Part shown: piece by piece, positions 8,451 through 15,793 of the stretch
How positions within the stretch are numbered: the stretch's first letter is position 1
Layout of the letters: the number at the start of each line of letters is the position of its first letter
Origin: Paraglomus occultum
Taxonomy: Eukaryota; Glomeromycota; Glomeromycetes; Paraglomerales; Paraglomeraceae
NCBI GenBank assembly: GCA_910592205.1
Contig: CAJVPJ010000839.1
Location: 1 to 15,793, forward strand
Reading direction: 5' to 3'
DNA: 15,793 bases
Position numbers and translations under genes: made by a program
Notes under the pieces: generated by a model
Seen by the model: only the letters and a program-made list of their open reading frames with translations
Told to the model about the DNA's origin: nothing
The model's database searches: none

Positions 8451-9170
8451 TGAAGAACATATACAATATAGTACTGATAAAAATACAAAGAACAATGACC
8501 AAACATTCTTTCATCCTCCTGTCCTCCTCCTCCTCCATCCTCCTGCCCACCTCCTCCATCCTGGCCACCGCCTCCTCCATCCTGGTCACCGCCTCCTCCC
8601 TCATCCTGACCTCCTCCTCCTTCAAACGCGCCGCTTCCTCAATCACTTCCAAATCGGCCATCATCGCCAACTCCTCGTCGTTCTCCGCCGCAGCCCGCTT
8701 TAACTTGCGGACGATTATGCCAGGAGTTACTAAATATATTTTGAAGGGAGCTCCTCGAACTTCTGTCAAAGCTCCCTCAGTAAACTCCGTAGCAACAATG
8801 ACGCCTATTTCGCCACCGTGCAGCCTCATCGAACGGACGAGATTCTGCACCAAATGTCTACCTGTAAAAAAGAAAGAAAAAAAAGCTTAGTTTTCTGTAT
8901 GTATTTTGATCTCTATCATAGTAATAAGTAATGACAAAAATAAACTTACCGACAGTTCGCGGCGGTGCGCGTACCCCGCACTGGATGCGGAATTTGGTAT
9001 TTCCAAATTCCGCGCGAAGATCTAGGCTGCCACTAAAAAAACAAATGAAATAATTAAAACCAATATAACAACATATGTTATAAGAGAGAACCTTCGTACT
9101 TTATCCTCTCTACTACGAATCCCGCCGCCACAAGATCTCGCTCGATAAGTGTTCTGAAATCCATGTTCAT
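8446..9170 (-). CDS. Tail-anchored Mrr-like (degenerate PD-(D/E)xK) coiled-coil protein, three exons
   Basis: Three exons give a continuous 189-residue protein: 9170-9100, 9032-8950 and 8861-8446. Introns are 67 nt (GTACGA..TTTTTTAG) and 88 nt (GTAAGT..TTTTTTACAG); both splice in phase without a stop. The start ATG at 9170 sits in a GCCGCCGCA context; a second ATG is two codons on. Residues 1-107 resemble the Mrr_cat fold of type IV restriction enzymes: an N-terminal helix (FRTLIERDLVAAGFVVERI), D28 in GSLDLRAEF, then KFRIQC with Q41 at the D...QxK site, then EIGVIVATEFTEGA (69-82) and FKIYLVTP (91-98). The usual catalytic lysine is glycine (QCG), and the GDGGxD loop is shortened, so cleavage activity is doubtful. 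Residues 108-170 form a charged coiled coil with 7-residue repeats (EEAVTRM, EEAVARM). The last 19 residues are hydrophobic, ending MFFK, which predicts a tail anchor in an internal membrane. The gene is clearly GC-richer than its surroundings. Gene structure is well supported; the fold assignment is moderate and the role unknown. Confidence 0.75.
8551..8592 (-). repeat. 21-bp tandem repeat inside the coiled-coil coding region
   Basis: Two adjacent 21-bp units, 8551-8571 and 8572-8592, differ at one base (GGCCACC against GGTCACC). Related, more diverged units lie on both sides. Each unit encodes one heptad of the coiled coil (EEAVTRM or EEAVARM), so expansion or loss of whole units would lengthen or shorten the coil without a frameshift. 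Confidence 0.75.
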
Positions 9171-9187
9171 TGCGGCGGCTTGTTCGG

Positions 9188-9325
9188 GTTGTATGTGTGT
9201 AATGAAGTAAAGGAGGACAGGTAGGTTGTATGTGCGTAGTATGAAGTAAAGGACAGGTAGGTTGTATGTGCGTAGTATGAAGTAAAGGACAGGTAGGTTG
9301 TATGTGGTAGTATGAAGTGAAGGAG
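9188..9325 (-). repeat. 36-bp minisatellite upstream of the Mrr-like gene
   Basis: About four copies of a 36-bp unit beginning GTTGTATGTG and containing ATGAAGTAAAGGACAGGTAG start at 9188, 9225, 9261 and 9297. The two middle copies are nearly identical and the outer ones diverged. The array begins 18 bp upstream of the proposed start codon, so it lies in the 5' untranslated region or promoter of the minus-strand gene. Open frames across it are low-complexity repeats and are not called as a gene. Confidence 0.85.
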
Positions 9326-9488
9326 AACTCGACGTGTGTTATATATATCGTCAGTATTGATATATTGTCTAGTGTAATACCATGACGATTGTTTCCGGTA
9401 AATAATAATATTAATATCAATACCAATGTAAAATTTTTTTATTGATTAGCGAGTCCGACAAACCACGTATGATGTAATTAATAATATT

Positions 9489-10485
9489 CAGTGAAATATT
9501 TTTACTGTATATACTCCGGATACTGGACCTGTTATTTGTATGATCTAAAAATAGACAATCCTTGTAAATGTTTCTGCTGTTATTTGTATTGTTATCAGTT
9601 CATACGCGTGGCTTATCGTAATTGTCATCAATAAACACCTCCTAAATGTTTCTACAGCATGTGACCATTGTCATTGTTAAATCATATTGTTATCGACATA
9701 AAATCCTCCTAAGTGTTTCTACAGCATGTGACAATTTGTCGTTGTTATATCATTGTTATCAATATCATCACTTTATTTGTATGGCCTCCAAAAATAAAAA
9801 TTTTAAAATCCTTCTAAATGTTTCTACAGCGTGTGACCTTGTCATTGTTATAACATATTGTTATCAATATCGTCCACTATAGATCAGTTCAACTAACCAG
9901 TGATAATTTTTTTACTGCGTATACTTCGGATCTGTTATTTGTATGGCCTCCAAAAATAAAAATGGTTCTACACACATGTGACCATTTGTTATTGTTATTA
10001 TCGATATTAGTATCACATAAGAGAGATCGACTTATCGAATTTACGTGACTTATTTAGTAATGGCAAGCGCATGGAAAAACCATTATTCTAAATAAATATC
10101 CATGCTGTTTGTGTAATTAATTCGTTTTTTCTCGATTTCCGGCTTTAATATTAAGTGTCTTAAACTTGAAACAAATAAACTCACGGAGCTCTTTTTCTTT
10201 TAAGATTAATGAGTTTTTTTTTAGCTTTACTTTCGCCTCTACTACCAGTATTCATGACGGGTGACATGTCGGATGAAATCAAAGTAAAAAAATTCTTATA
10301 TGATCGACTGTACTGAAATAGTGATGATATTTTCCTAATATCACTTGTCGGAGGGTAATTTACATATGGCGGTTGAGAGCTTATCGCGACTTTACATACG
10401 TTGACCGACTTATCGAGTCTGCCTATGTATTAGTTTAATTAACTTGTTAACCAGTGAAAATTTTTTTACTGCGTATACATCAGAC
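9489..10485. repeat. Cluster of three interspersed degenerate repeats
   Basis: Three motifs alternate. GTTTCTACAGC followed by A/G-TGTGAC starts at 9648, 9715 and 9820, with a variant at 9965. A perfect 29-bp repeat beginning TTATTTGTATGGCCTCC covers 9773-9801 and 9935-9963, with a partial copy near 9532. CAGTGAAAAT-T-rich-ACTGCGTATAC starts at 9489, 9898 and 10452. Their order is roughly preserved, which suggests several rounds of duplication of a longer unit of about 400-550 bp. No coding frame runs through the cluster. It may be a decayed MITE or solo-LTR array. Confidence 0.65.
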
Positions 10486-10647
10486 AACGTACCCTCAAAT
10501 TACGCACATATGACCCGATGTTCACAACACAGAAAGACGGATTTCGGAATCTTAATCTTGTGAAGAGGGGTTTATAATGGAGAAGATAATTCGACGATGA
10601 CCCCGGAACCGATATTCTTTTCTTTTCGTATATCGCTAACAGTAGTA
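10000..10647. other. Gene-free stretch before the integrase remnant
   Basis: Apart from the third copy of the CAGTGAAAAT repeat near 10452, no gene, RNA or further repeat family was supported. A protease, reverse transcriptase or RNase H remnant would be expected upstream of a Ty3-type integrase, but none was recognised, so the retroelement is truncated. Confidence 0.45.
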
Positions 10648-11041
10648 ATGTTAATCAAAAAAGGGTATGAGTATATTATTGTTGCCCAAGACTATTGACT
10701 AAACAGCCAATCGTAAAGTGACAAAAACAACTAATACAGAGGAAGTGATCAAGATCATATAATCGTATACATAATACAGTAGCCCTATGCAGACTATCAT
10801 GGACCAAAGGGACTATTACTATGGTGATGGCCAAATGGAAAATCAAACATGTTATTACTTTGGTGGTGAACCCTCAAGCAAACAGTCAAGTAGAACAAAT
10901 GAATCAAACCATATTAAAAGCACTCTGACAAACCTTAGGTCTGAAAAAAGAAACATGGCCAATATACTCCAGTTAATATTAATACCCATGGTTTCAAGTA
11001 ACACAAGACACTACTTCAGTCAGGGATTCTACCAAATTTAG
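10648..11041 (+). pseudogene. Ty3/gypsy-type retrotransposon integrase core, fragment
   Basis: Integrase inserts the retroelement cDNA into the genome. Seen here: KKGYEYIIVAQDY (about 10662-10701), matching the strand around the first catalytic Asp; after shifts, VTKTTNTEEVIKII in one frame; then in another frame SWTKGT (about 10795) where the family has S-D-x-G-T, followed by KHVITLVVNPQANSQVEQMN, which carries the third catalytic residue (Glu) in QVE. The second Asp is replaced. A TGA at 10927-10929 interrupts the frame after KAL, and at least two frameshifts are present. Only about 130 residues of the core remain, with no LTR recognised. It is an old, inactive fragment. The family call (Metaviridae-like) rests on the PQANxQVExxN signature. 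Confidence 0.7.
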
Positions 11042-11238
11042 TCATTACAGATCGCACTTTTTATATCAATAAAAAAAATCTAGAAAGTTCTGGGTATATA
11101 TTAATATTATAAAATAATTTTAAAGTCACGTGTCATTTAATTATTGAATACAAATTCCTCTATATTAATTAATCATTACTAATCGTAATATTATCTCCAG
11201 ATAATATATTTCTAATGTCTTGAAGAATATTCACCAAG
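11042..11238. other. AT-rich spacer
   Basis: Very AT-rich, with an A8 run near 11070 and several TTAATTAA-like words. No gene was seen. It separates the plus-strand integrase fragment from the minus-strand pseudogene. Confidence 0.5.
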
Positions 11239-12630
11239 TTACTCGATAAGCCTCGAAAATGTGACCGTTGGGAATCGCCTAATACTAATAAAGGGGGTTA
11301 AGGAGTTGATAATGGATAAAATCTCCGATTTCGTTAATAAGCTTTCAGCTTTCTGATGATTTGCTTCATGTATTATCGGAATTGGTTGCCAAATGCCCAA
11401 TGATTTTTCTTTGATTAGTTTTGCTTCAATAAAATCTTCTTTTTGCATGTGCTATTTCACCAAATATTTTCATTTCTTCACTTGGCATCCATTCTCCACT
11501 TATATTTCGAAAAACACGATTATCAGCATTCGGGTTTACAAATTGCGTTTTTCTTAGTTGAACCCGAAATCGACGTGATTCAGCAATAAAATTAGGACGT
11601 GTGCGAGGACCGTATGTTTCGTTTTCGGAATATTTTATTACGTTAAAAAAATTAGTACAAAGTTTCGAAAACTTGGTATAATTACGTGCTGCGATCTCCC
11701 AATGCCGTTGCAATGGTATAGAAGGAACCAATGATTTCAGACTTTTATTGATTTCTTCCAGTATCGCATCATGGCCTTGATGTTGATCTGAAAGTTTAGA
11801 ACGTGAAGTTACAATTCTTTCTTTGATCAACTTGTCAATTTCAGGCCTTAATCGTAATCTTTGTTCTTCATAAGCGATTTCGATTAATCGGTAAATGGGA
11901 TGTCGCCGAGCAGACCAAATCGGCGCAAACGCACGTCTAGCTGCAAACCTCAACGAAGGCCTATTAAAACGAACTCCATTACGAAAGTTAATAATCGCTT
12001 GTAAATATAAGAAAATCTGTTCATACTTTAACTTAAATATGGAATCCGGTTGAATCTGCGCCCATTCTAAATAGCCTTCAGCAGAAGGCTCTTCCTAAGA
12101 AATAACGTATGACCACATTAATTCAGATGCCATTGCGTGCTTTATATATATTACATATAGCATCCCATGACTTATGATGATCAGAGCATTTTTTAAAGAA
12201 CTGTAGTTGATTCTCAGTTCGATACCCCTAACATTGAGCAAAATCTCTTATATCAATATCCCAATTCAGTTCGACAAATGCTTTTAGCATATTCATTTCT
12301 TCATGAAGAGCGCCTGGAATTAATATGAGCCAAGGAAAATCTTTCTTCATTTTTAGTGCACGATATTACGGTATCCCATCACAAGTAACCACAACCCGAT
12401 TTACGTCTACCGTCTTTAACGCCCGATATTTCTTCAATATGCTCAAAAACCTTTCGAATATTAGAAACCTCGCCCTCCAGATTTGATTGAGTCTTTCCAA
12501 ACATGGGAGAATAAATGACTTGTGATTTTGCGGCGGCGGTATTTGTGATATCAGGTGACTCATTAAATTGCTCTGCGATTGTTGGTAATTTATTACGGCA
12601 TGTAGGACAAACTCGCTTCTTATTATCAAT
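11239..12630 (-). pseudogene. Unidentified, probably transposon-linked protein, decayed
   Basis: A nearly continuous minus-strand protein track of about 460 residues. It starts with a CxxC knuckle (KKRVCPTCRNKLPTIAEQF, about 12615-12560), then a region ending GVKDGRRK. After a shift near 12400 comes VVVTCDGIP, then FPWLILIPGALHEEMNMLKA and FVELNWDIDIRDFAQC, then CSDHHKSWDAI. After a shift near 12140 come a hydrophobic-aromatic stretch (KYEQIFLYLQAIINFRNGVR), basic segments and RHWEIAARNYTKF, then a last shift near 11435 into a C-terminal tail to 11239. In-frame stops are TAA 12366-12368, TAG 12228-12230 and TAG 12095-12097. The D-G-x-P ... LIPGxLHxEMN ... SDHHK pattern looks conserved and catalytic-like, and resembles multi-copy proteins found near transposons in several eukaryotes (possibly DUF6589-like), but I cannot name the family. 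The open length and regular composition make a former gene very likely. Confidence 0.65.
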
Positions 12631-12631
12631 A

Positions 12632-15600
12632 TTAAACTAGAGGCAACTTCTCTTCGTGTTTGAAAAAGACGTTAATGAACGGGAATGTCGCTTTGTGTTG
12701 TTCATTATTTGCGAAATAAGCTGCAAAACTTTCTCTATTCACATCCACAACCTTTCTCCATAAACCTGGCAGGTGATTCTTTGAATACTCGTCCGTCAAC
12801 ATTAAGGTTTCGTTTATCTCCGTTTCGAGTAGAGCGGCTTTTTGTTTCTCCTCTGGTTCAGCTCTTTCCATTTTCGTGCGTATGTCCATTGCCGTTGCTG
12901 CTACGTTCTTGATAATAGGAGTCACATACTTGTCACGGAAATATTGCTCCCACTGGTCCCGAGCTGCTGCTGCTTAAAGCTAAATGTTTATAAGGTGCGG
13001 AAAACTTGTTCTCGTCAATTTGGCCTCGCAAAAAATTCAGCAACTTCATTTTCGTTATGGGTTGTTTCACGTGACGATCTAATACCGTACAGATGTTAGA
13101 TAAGGGTCAATTAGGCGCTATTGTGAAGAATGCTTTGAAAGCTGAAAGTCTCAATTCACGCATTGCTCTTATTGGCATTATCGTCAACCATCCGTGTCAT
13201 TGTAGTATAGGCTATTTCTGCATCACCGTATTCTTGAAGTAAGCCATAAGGATTGAACGGGATTCGACTGGTCTGATTAATATTAACGTAATCCCATGGC
13301 AAAGTTGCCAACCAAGGTAGCAGCCCCTTCTGGACCGTGCAGAATGTCTTGAGGTCACCAATGGTAAAGCCACGAAATCGAAGATTTTTCAAAAAATAAA
13401 CTTTTAGCGAATGAATTTGTGGATGATTGAATTCCATGGCGCTATTCAGTTCATCTATAAGCGTTTGAATGTCGTCTGTCAGCATAAAATTAAGCTCACT
13501 TTGCTGAACGGTTGGCTTATCTAAACCAGCAGATTCCCAAAACTCCTGAACAAATTGTTTCAAAAGCGCAATAGAGCATATGCGTTGCAATGGTTCCGAC
13601 ATTGTTCCACGTATTGCCTGAGACGCATCGCGGAAGAGTCCAGAGAGTTCTTGGAGGTTTGAATTTCTGCTGAATGATGTCACAACAAAGTGTTACCATT
13701 GTGAATTCGGATCGTGCATCTTCAATTGGCGGTTAATAGCTTCTAGGCGTCTGGACTTTGCGAATGCATCCGTAGGACTTCGCACAAGCAATAGTAATAT
13801 ATTATCATTCTTTATGTCTTCTGCAGATATGATATGAAGAATGACGGCCGCTGTAAAACGCAATGGTTCTGCAGGTTGGAATATTTTATCGTAAAGGAAC
13901 AGTTGAACTTTCGAATCGTTCTCAATCATATTTAAGAACCGTAACAAGAATGACTGACGTGAAGTCAGGTTCTTTTCTGTTGGCTCGAGATTGTCCAAAA
14001 TACTGAGTACGTCGTTCAAGAAATCCACAGAAAGAAAATCTTCATCATCAAAGTTGATAATGTTTTTAAGGCGGTCAACAGGGATAGCTTGTGCAGAAAG
14101 CAGATCATTACAAACCCTGAGTAGCTGGAATGATATCACTTCCTTATATCCGGGAAGTTGGACGCAAAGGGACATAATATTGGCGACGTCCAGCTGCCAC
14201 TTTATCGCCTTGTCATGAATGTCTTCTTCGCCAGAAAGTTGCCATAGTTCATCCAGGAAAATTCGAGACACTTCATAAATAATATGTTGTTCAAACGTTT
14301 CTTCATAATCCTCGTAGTCGTCTAAATTCTCCATAATAGTCGGGAATAATGAAGCTAACTGCATTTGCGCTAAAACAGCATTTGATTTTCGTCCACCAAT
14401 ATACGTGCAACAGGATGGGGTTCAAAGCTTTGTCTTCACCCATAAGACGGCTTAAAAGAGGCATTAGGATTCCGGTAACCTTGGCACCACCATGGTTGGA
14501 CGCAATCACTGTCACAAAATCTCTATAGTAAAGTTTTGAAAACGTCGCAGCGGTGCAGATCTTAGTGTTGGTAACGCTGAGAAAATGCTACCTTCGAATT
14601 TGTTAAGTTAAGCCTCTACAACTTTTTTATTGAGTTCACCAGTTTCATCGAAGTTGTTTTCATCTTCCTCCAATTCGGCAATATCGTCAGTATATATTTT
14701 CTTGAAGCTATTAATTTGGTTCATAAATGGGAAATGAAGGTCATGTAAGCCGCTAGCTATAGCATAGCCATCTGGTCCAGGCTCTTTGATCGCCTCAATG
14801 TCAAGAGTCTTCTTGTTTAGATACATATTCTTCCAGAATTCAGTCAACTCTTCATCTTCCTTCAAATCGTCAGTAATGTTGAAGAACGTCAGGAGCGCGC
14901 AGTGCATATAACAGCTGCGCAATGGGCTTCCTGACAAGGACACGAATATAAGCTAATAGAGCGCCTGCGAACGAAGAATGCAAGTAAATAGCCCTTTTAT
15001 CTGATGCCACACGTAACTGCCAGTTTGACTCAGTATTCTCGTCAATCCATTGCATAACTCTCATCTTCAAAATATCTACGAATGCTTTCTAGTTTGGAAT
15101 TTCCTCTATCAATCGTCTTTAAGATAGCAATGGTTAATAATTGGCGACAGTAATATGTAGTTATGTTGACTGTCAATACTTACCGAACATGCTCGATTGA
15201 TTGTGAAGAATTCGGATATTTAATACAAAGTAGACACCGTAATAATTCTTGTTGCAAGATCTCTTCGAAAGGATATGTTGAGTTAATTACTGTACTTAGA
15301 CTGCCTTCTATGAGAGCAGACAGTGGTTTCTCTTGAGGCGCTAAAGTCTCAATAGTTACTTGTTCCCATCCACACATGATGTTGAAGGAACTTGTGCTTG
15401 TCTGATCCCTATGATGATGCAATATAATACATGCATGTTTTGTTGGCATGTTTACATACTCATTACGTTGTCTTCTTGCAAAGTATTCGTTGCGCAACTG
15501 TTCAATAACGAACTTTGCCAATCTAATACTACCCGCTCTTGTTGTCGATAAGTCACACTGCAGAAGGAGCAGCTCATCGTTGCTCTCAAACCAGAAATGC

Positions 15601-15720
15601 TTGACTCTGCTCTGTAGTTGAGCCTCGGCTTTAAATGTCGATAGTTTGTCCACTTGACATTTCAAAATTCCTTTCAAGCATCCCTTTACATCCGTGTTAA
15701 TATTGCTGAATGTATGTACA
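12632..15720 (-). pseudogene. RNF213-like (mysterin) E3 ubiquitin ligase, partial and broken
   Basis: RNF213 proteins are giant AAA+ ATPases with a ubiquitin E3 module, linked in animals to antimicrobial ubiquitylation and lipid droplets. The minus strand keeps about 1,000 residues resembling a non-ATPase part of the protein. Recognisable stretches: KLSTFKAEAQLQ and LLLLQCDLST (first segment), CGWEQVTIETL, NSTYPFEEILQQELLRCLLC (to 15184); SSFAGALLAYIRVLVRKPIA (about 14990); PGPDGYAIASGLHDLHFPF; VTVIASNHGGAKVTGILMPL; YKEVISFQLLRVCNDLLSAQ; ARDQWEQYFRDKY and TFPFINVFFKHEEKLPLV (to 12632). A 67-nt intron fits at 15183-15117 (GTAAGT..AAAG). In-frame stops: TAG 15089-15091, TAA 14608-14610, TGA 13107-13109. 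Frameshifts lie near 14895, 14540, 14390, 13690, 13640, 13160 and 12975. No RING or Walker motif lies in the window. The 5' side is cut by a transposon end at 15719 and the 3' side stops at the junction with another pseudogene. The family call is fairly firm, from memory; the exact position within RNF213 is not placed. Confidence 0.7.
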
Positions 15721-15793
15721 GTCAACCCTCTATAAATGCACGCCCTCGGGAATGAGCTGTAGCGTGCATTTACAGAGGGATGCATTTACAGAG
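15719..15793 (+). mobile_element. End of a pogo-like DNA transposon, continuing out of the window
   Basis: After a TA at 15717-15718 the sequence begins CAGTCAACCCTCTATAAATG, a typical Tc1/mariner-pogo terminal start next to its TA target. The arm 15726-15742 is complementary at 16 of 17 positions to 15763-15779, and part of that arm (15764-15777) is repeated directly at 15780-15793 with a 16-bp period. Such subterminal repeats are usual binding sites for the CENP-B-like helix-turn-helix of pogo transposases. No transposase coding is visible in the remaining bases. The element begins where RNF213-like coding becomes recognisable, so it probably inserted in that gene. Confidence 0.65.

Noticed and set aside
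8440-8890. Plus-strand serine- or proline-rich open frames opposite the Mrr-like gene
   Set aside because: Antisense shadows of the GC-rich coiled-coil codons; introns and domain evidence place the gene on the minus strand.
9022-9426. Minus-strand open frame of 134 codons with HIQPTCPLLHTT repeats
   Set aside because: Its repeats are the minisatellite and the rest overlaps exon 1 and intron 1 of the Mrr-like gene in another frame.
10787-11041. Plus-strand open frame of 84 codons starting MQTIMDQRDYYYGDG
   Set aside because: Wrong frame: the neighbouring frame carries the integrase signature PQANSQVEQMN, so this frame is a shadow.
12095-15091. Alternative genetic code with TAA and TAG read as glutamine, since several in-frame stops are TAA or TAG
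   Set aside because: An in-frame TGA occurs at 13107-13109 and others lie in the integrase and MULE remnants. Frameshifts are also present, and the intact gene ends at TAA. Pseudogene decay explains all of it.
1-15793. CRISPR array, bacterial operon or prophage
   Set aside because: The repeats are not regularly spaced with unique spacers, introns are present and the genes are eukaryotic in type.

Overview
The window looks like transposon-rich, AT-rich nuclear DNA of a eukaryote, most likely a fungus of the Glomeromycotina (arbuscular mycorrhizal) type. The grounds are spliceosomal introns of 67-88 nt with GT..AG borders, an AATAAA signal at a gene end, and protein remnants (MULE transposase with SWIM finger, Helitron N-terminal region, Mrr-like nuclease, RNF213-like ligase) that resemble from memory families expanded in those fungi. 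No database search was possible, so the taxonomic call is an inference.

Layout. 1-1670: mostly non-coding, with a short cluster of pogo-like end repeats (11-116) and one possible minus-strand exon (424-804). 1671-5963: a complete but decayed Mutator-like element (MULE) of about 4.2 kb, bounded by ~310-bp terminal inverted repeats and by a perfect 22-bp direct repeat. It carries a plus-strand transposase remnant with a zinc-ribbon pair, one intron, a MULE DDE core and a SWIM finger, broken by about six frameshifts and one nonsense codon. 5964-8440: gene-poor, with a minus-strand remnant of a Helitron N-terminal zinc-finger region (6634-7144). 8446-9170: the one gene that appears intact, a three-exon minus-strand gene for a 189-residue protein: a degenerate Mrr-like (PD-(D/E)xK) domain, a 7-residue-repeat coiled coil and a C-terminal membrane anchor. 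A 36-bp minisatellite lies immediately upstream. 9489-10485: degenerate interspersed repeats. 10648-11041: plus-strand remnant of a Ty3/gypsy-type integrase core. 11239-12630: minus-strand pseudogene of an unidentified, probably transposon-linked family. 12632-15720: minus-strand pseudogene of a large RNF213-like (mysterin) E3 ligase, missing its downstream part where it abuts the previous pseudogene. 15719-15793: end of a pogo-like DNA transposon that appears to interrupt the RNF213-like gene and continues out of the window.

The genes do not form a pathway. The window reads as an accessory region in which one GC-rich gene stays open among decaying mobile elements and a broken ubiquitin-ligase gene. 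The many one-base frameshifts in otherwise well-kept reading frames could be true decay or residual indels of a long-read assembly; the intact Mrr-like gene and the in-frame stops favour true decay for the others, but this is not proven.
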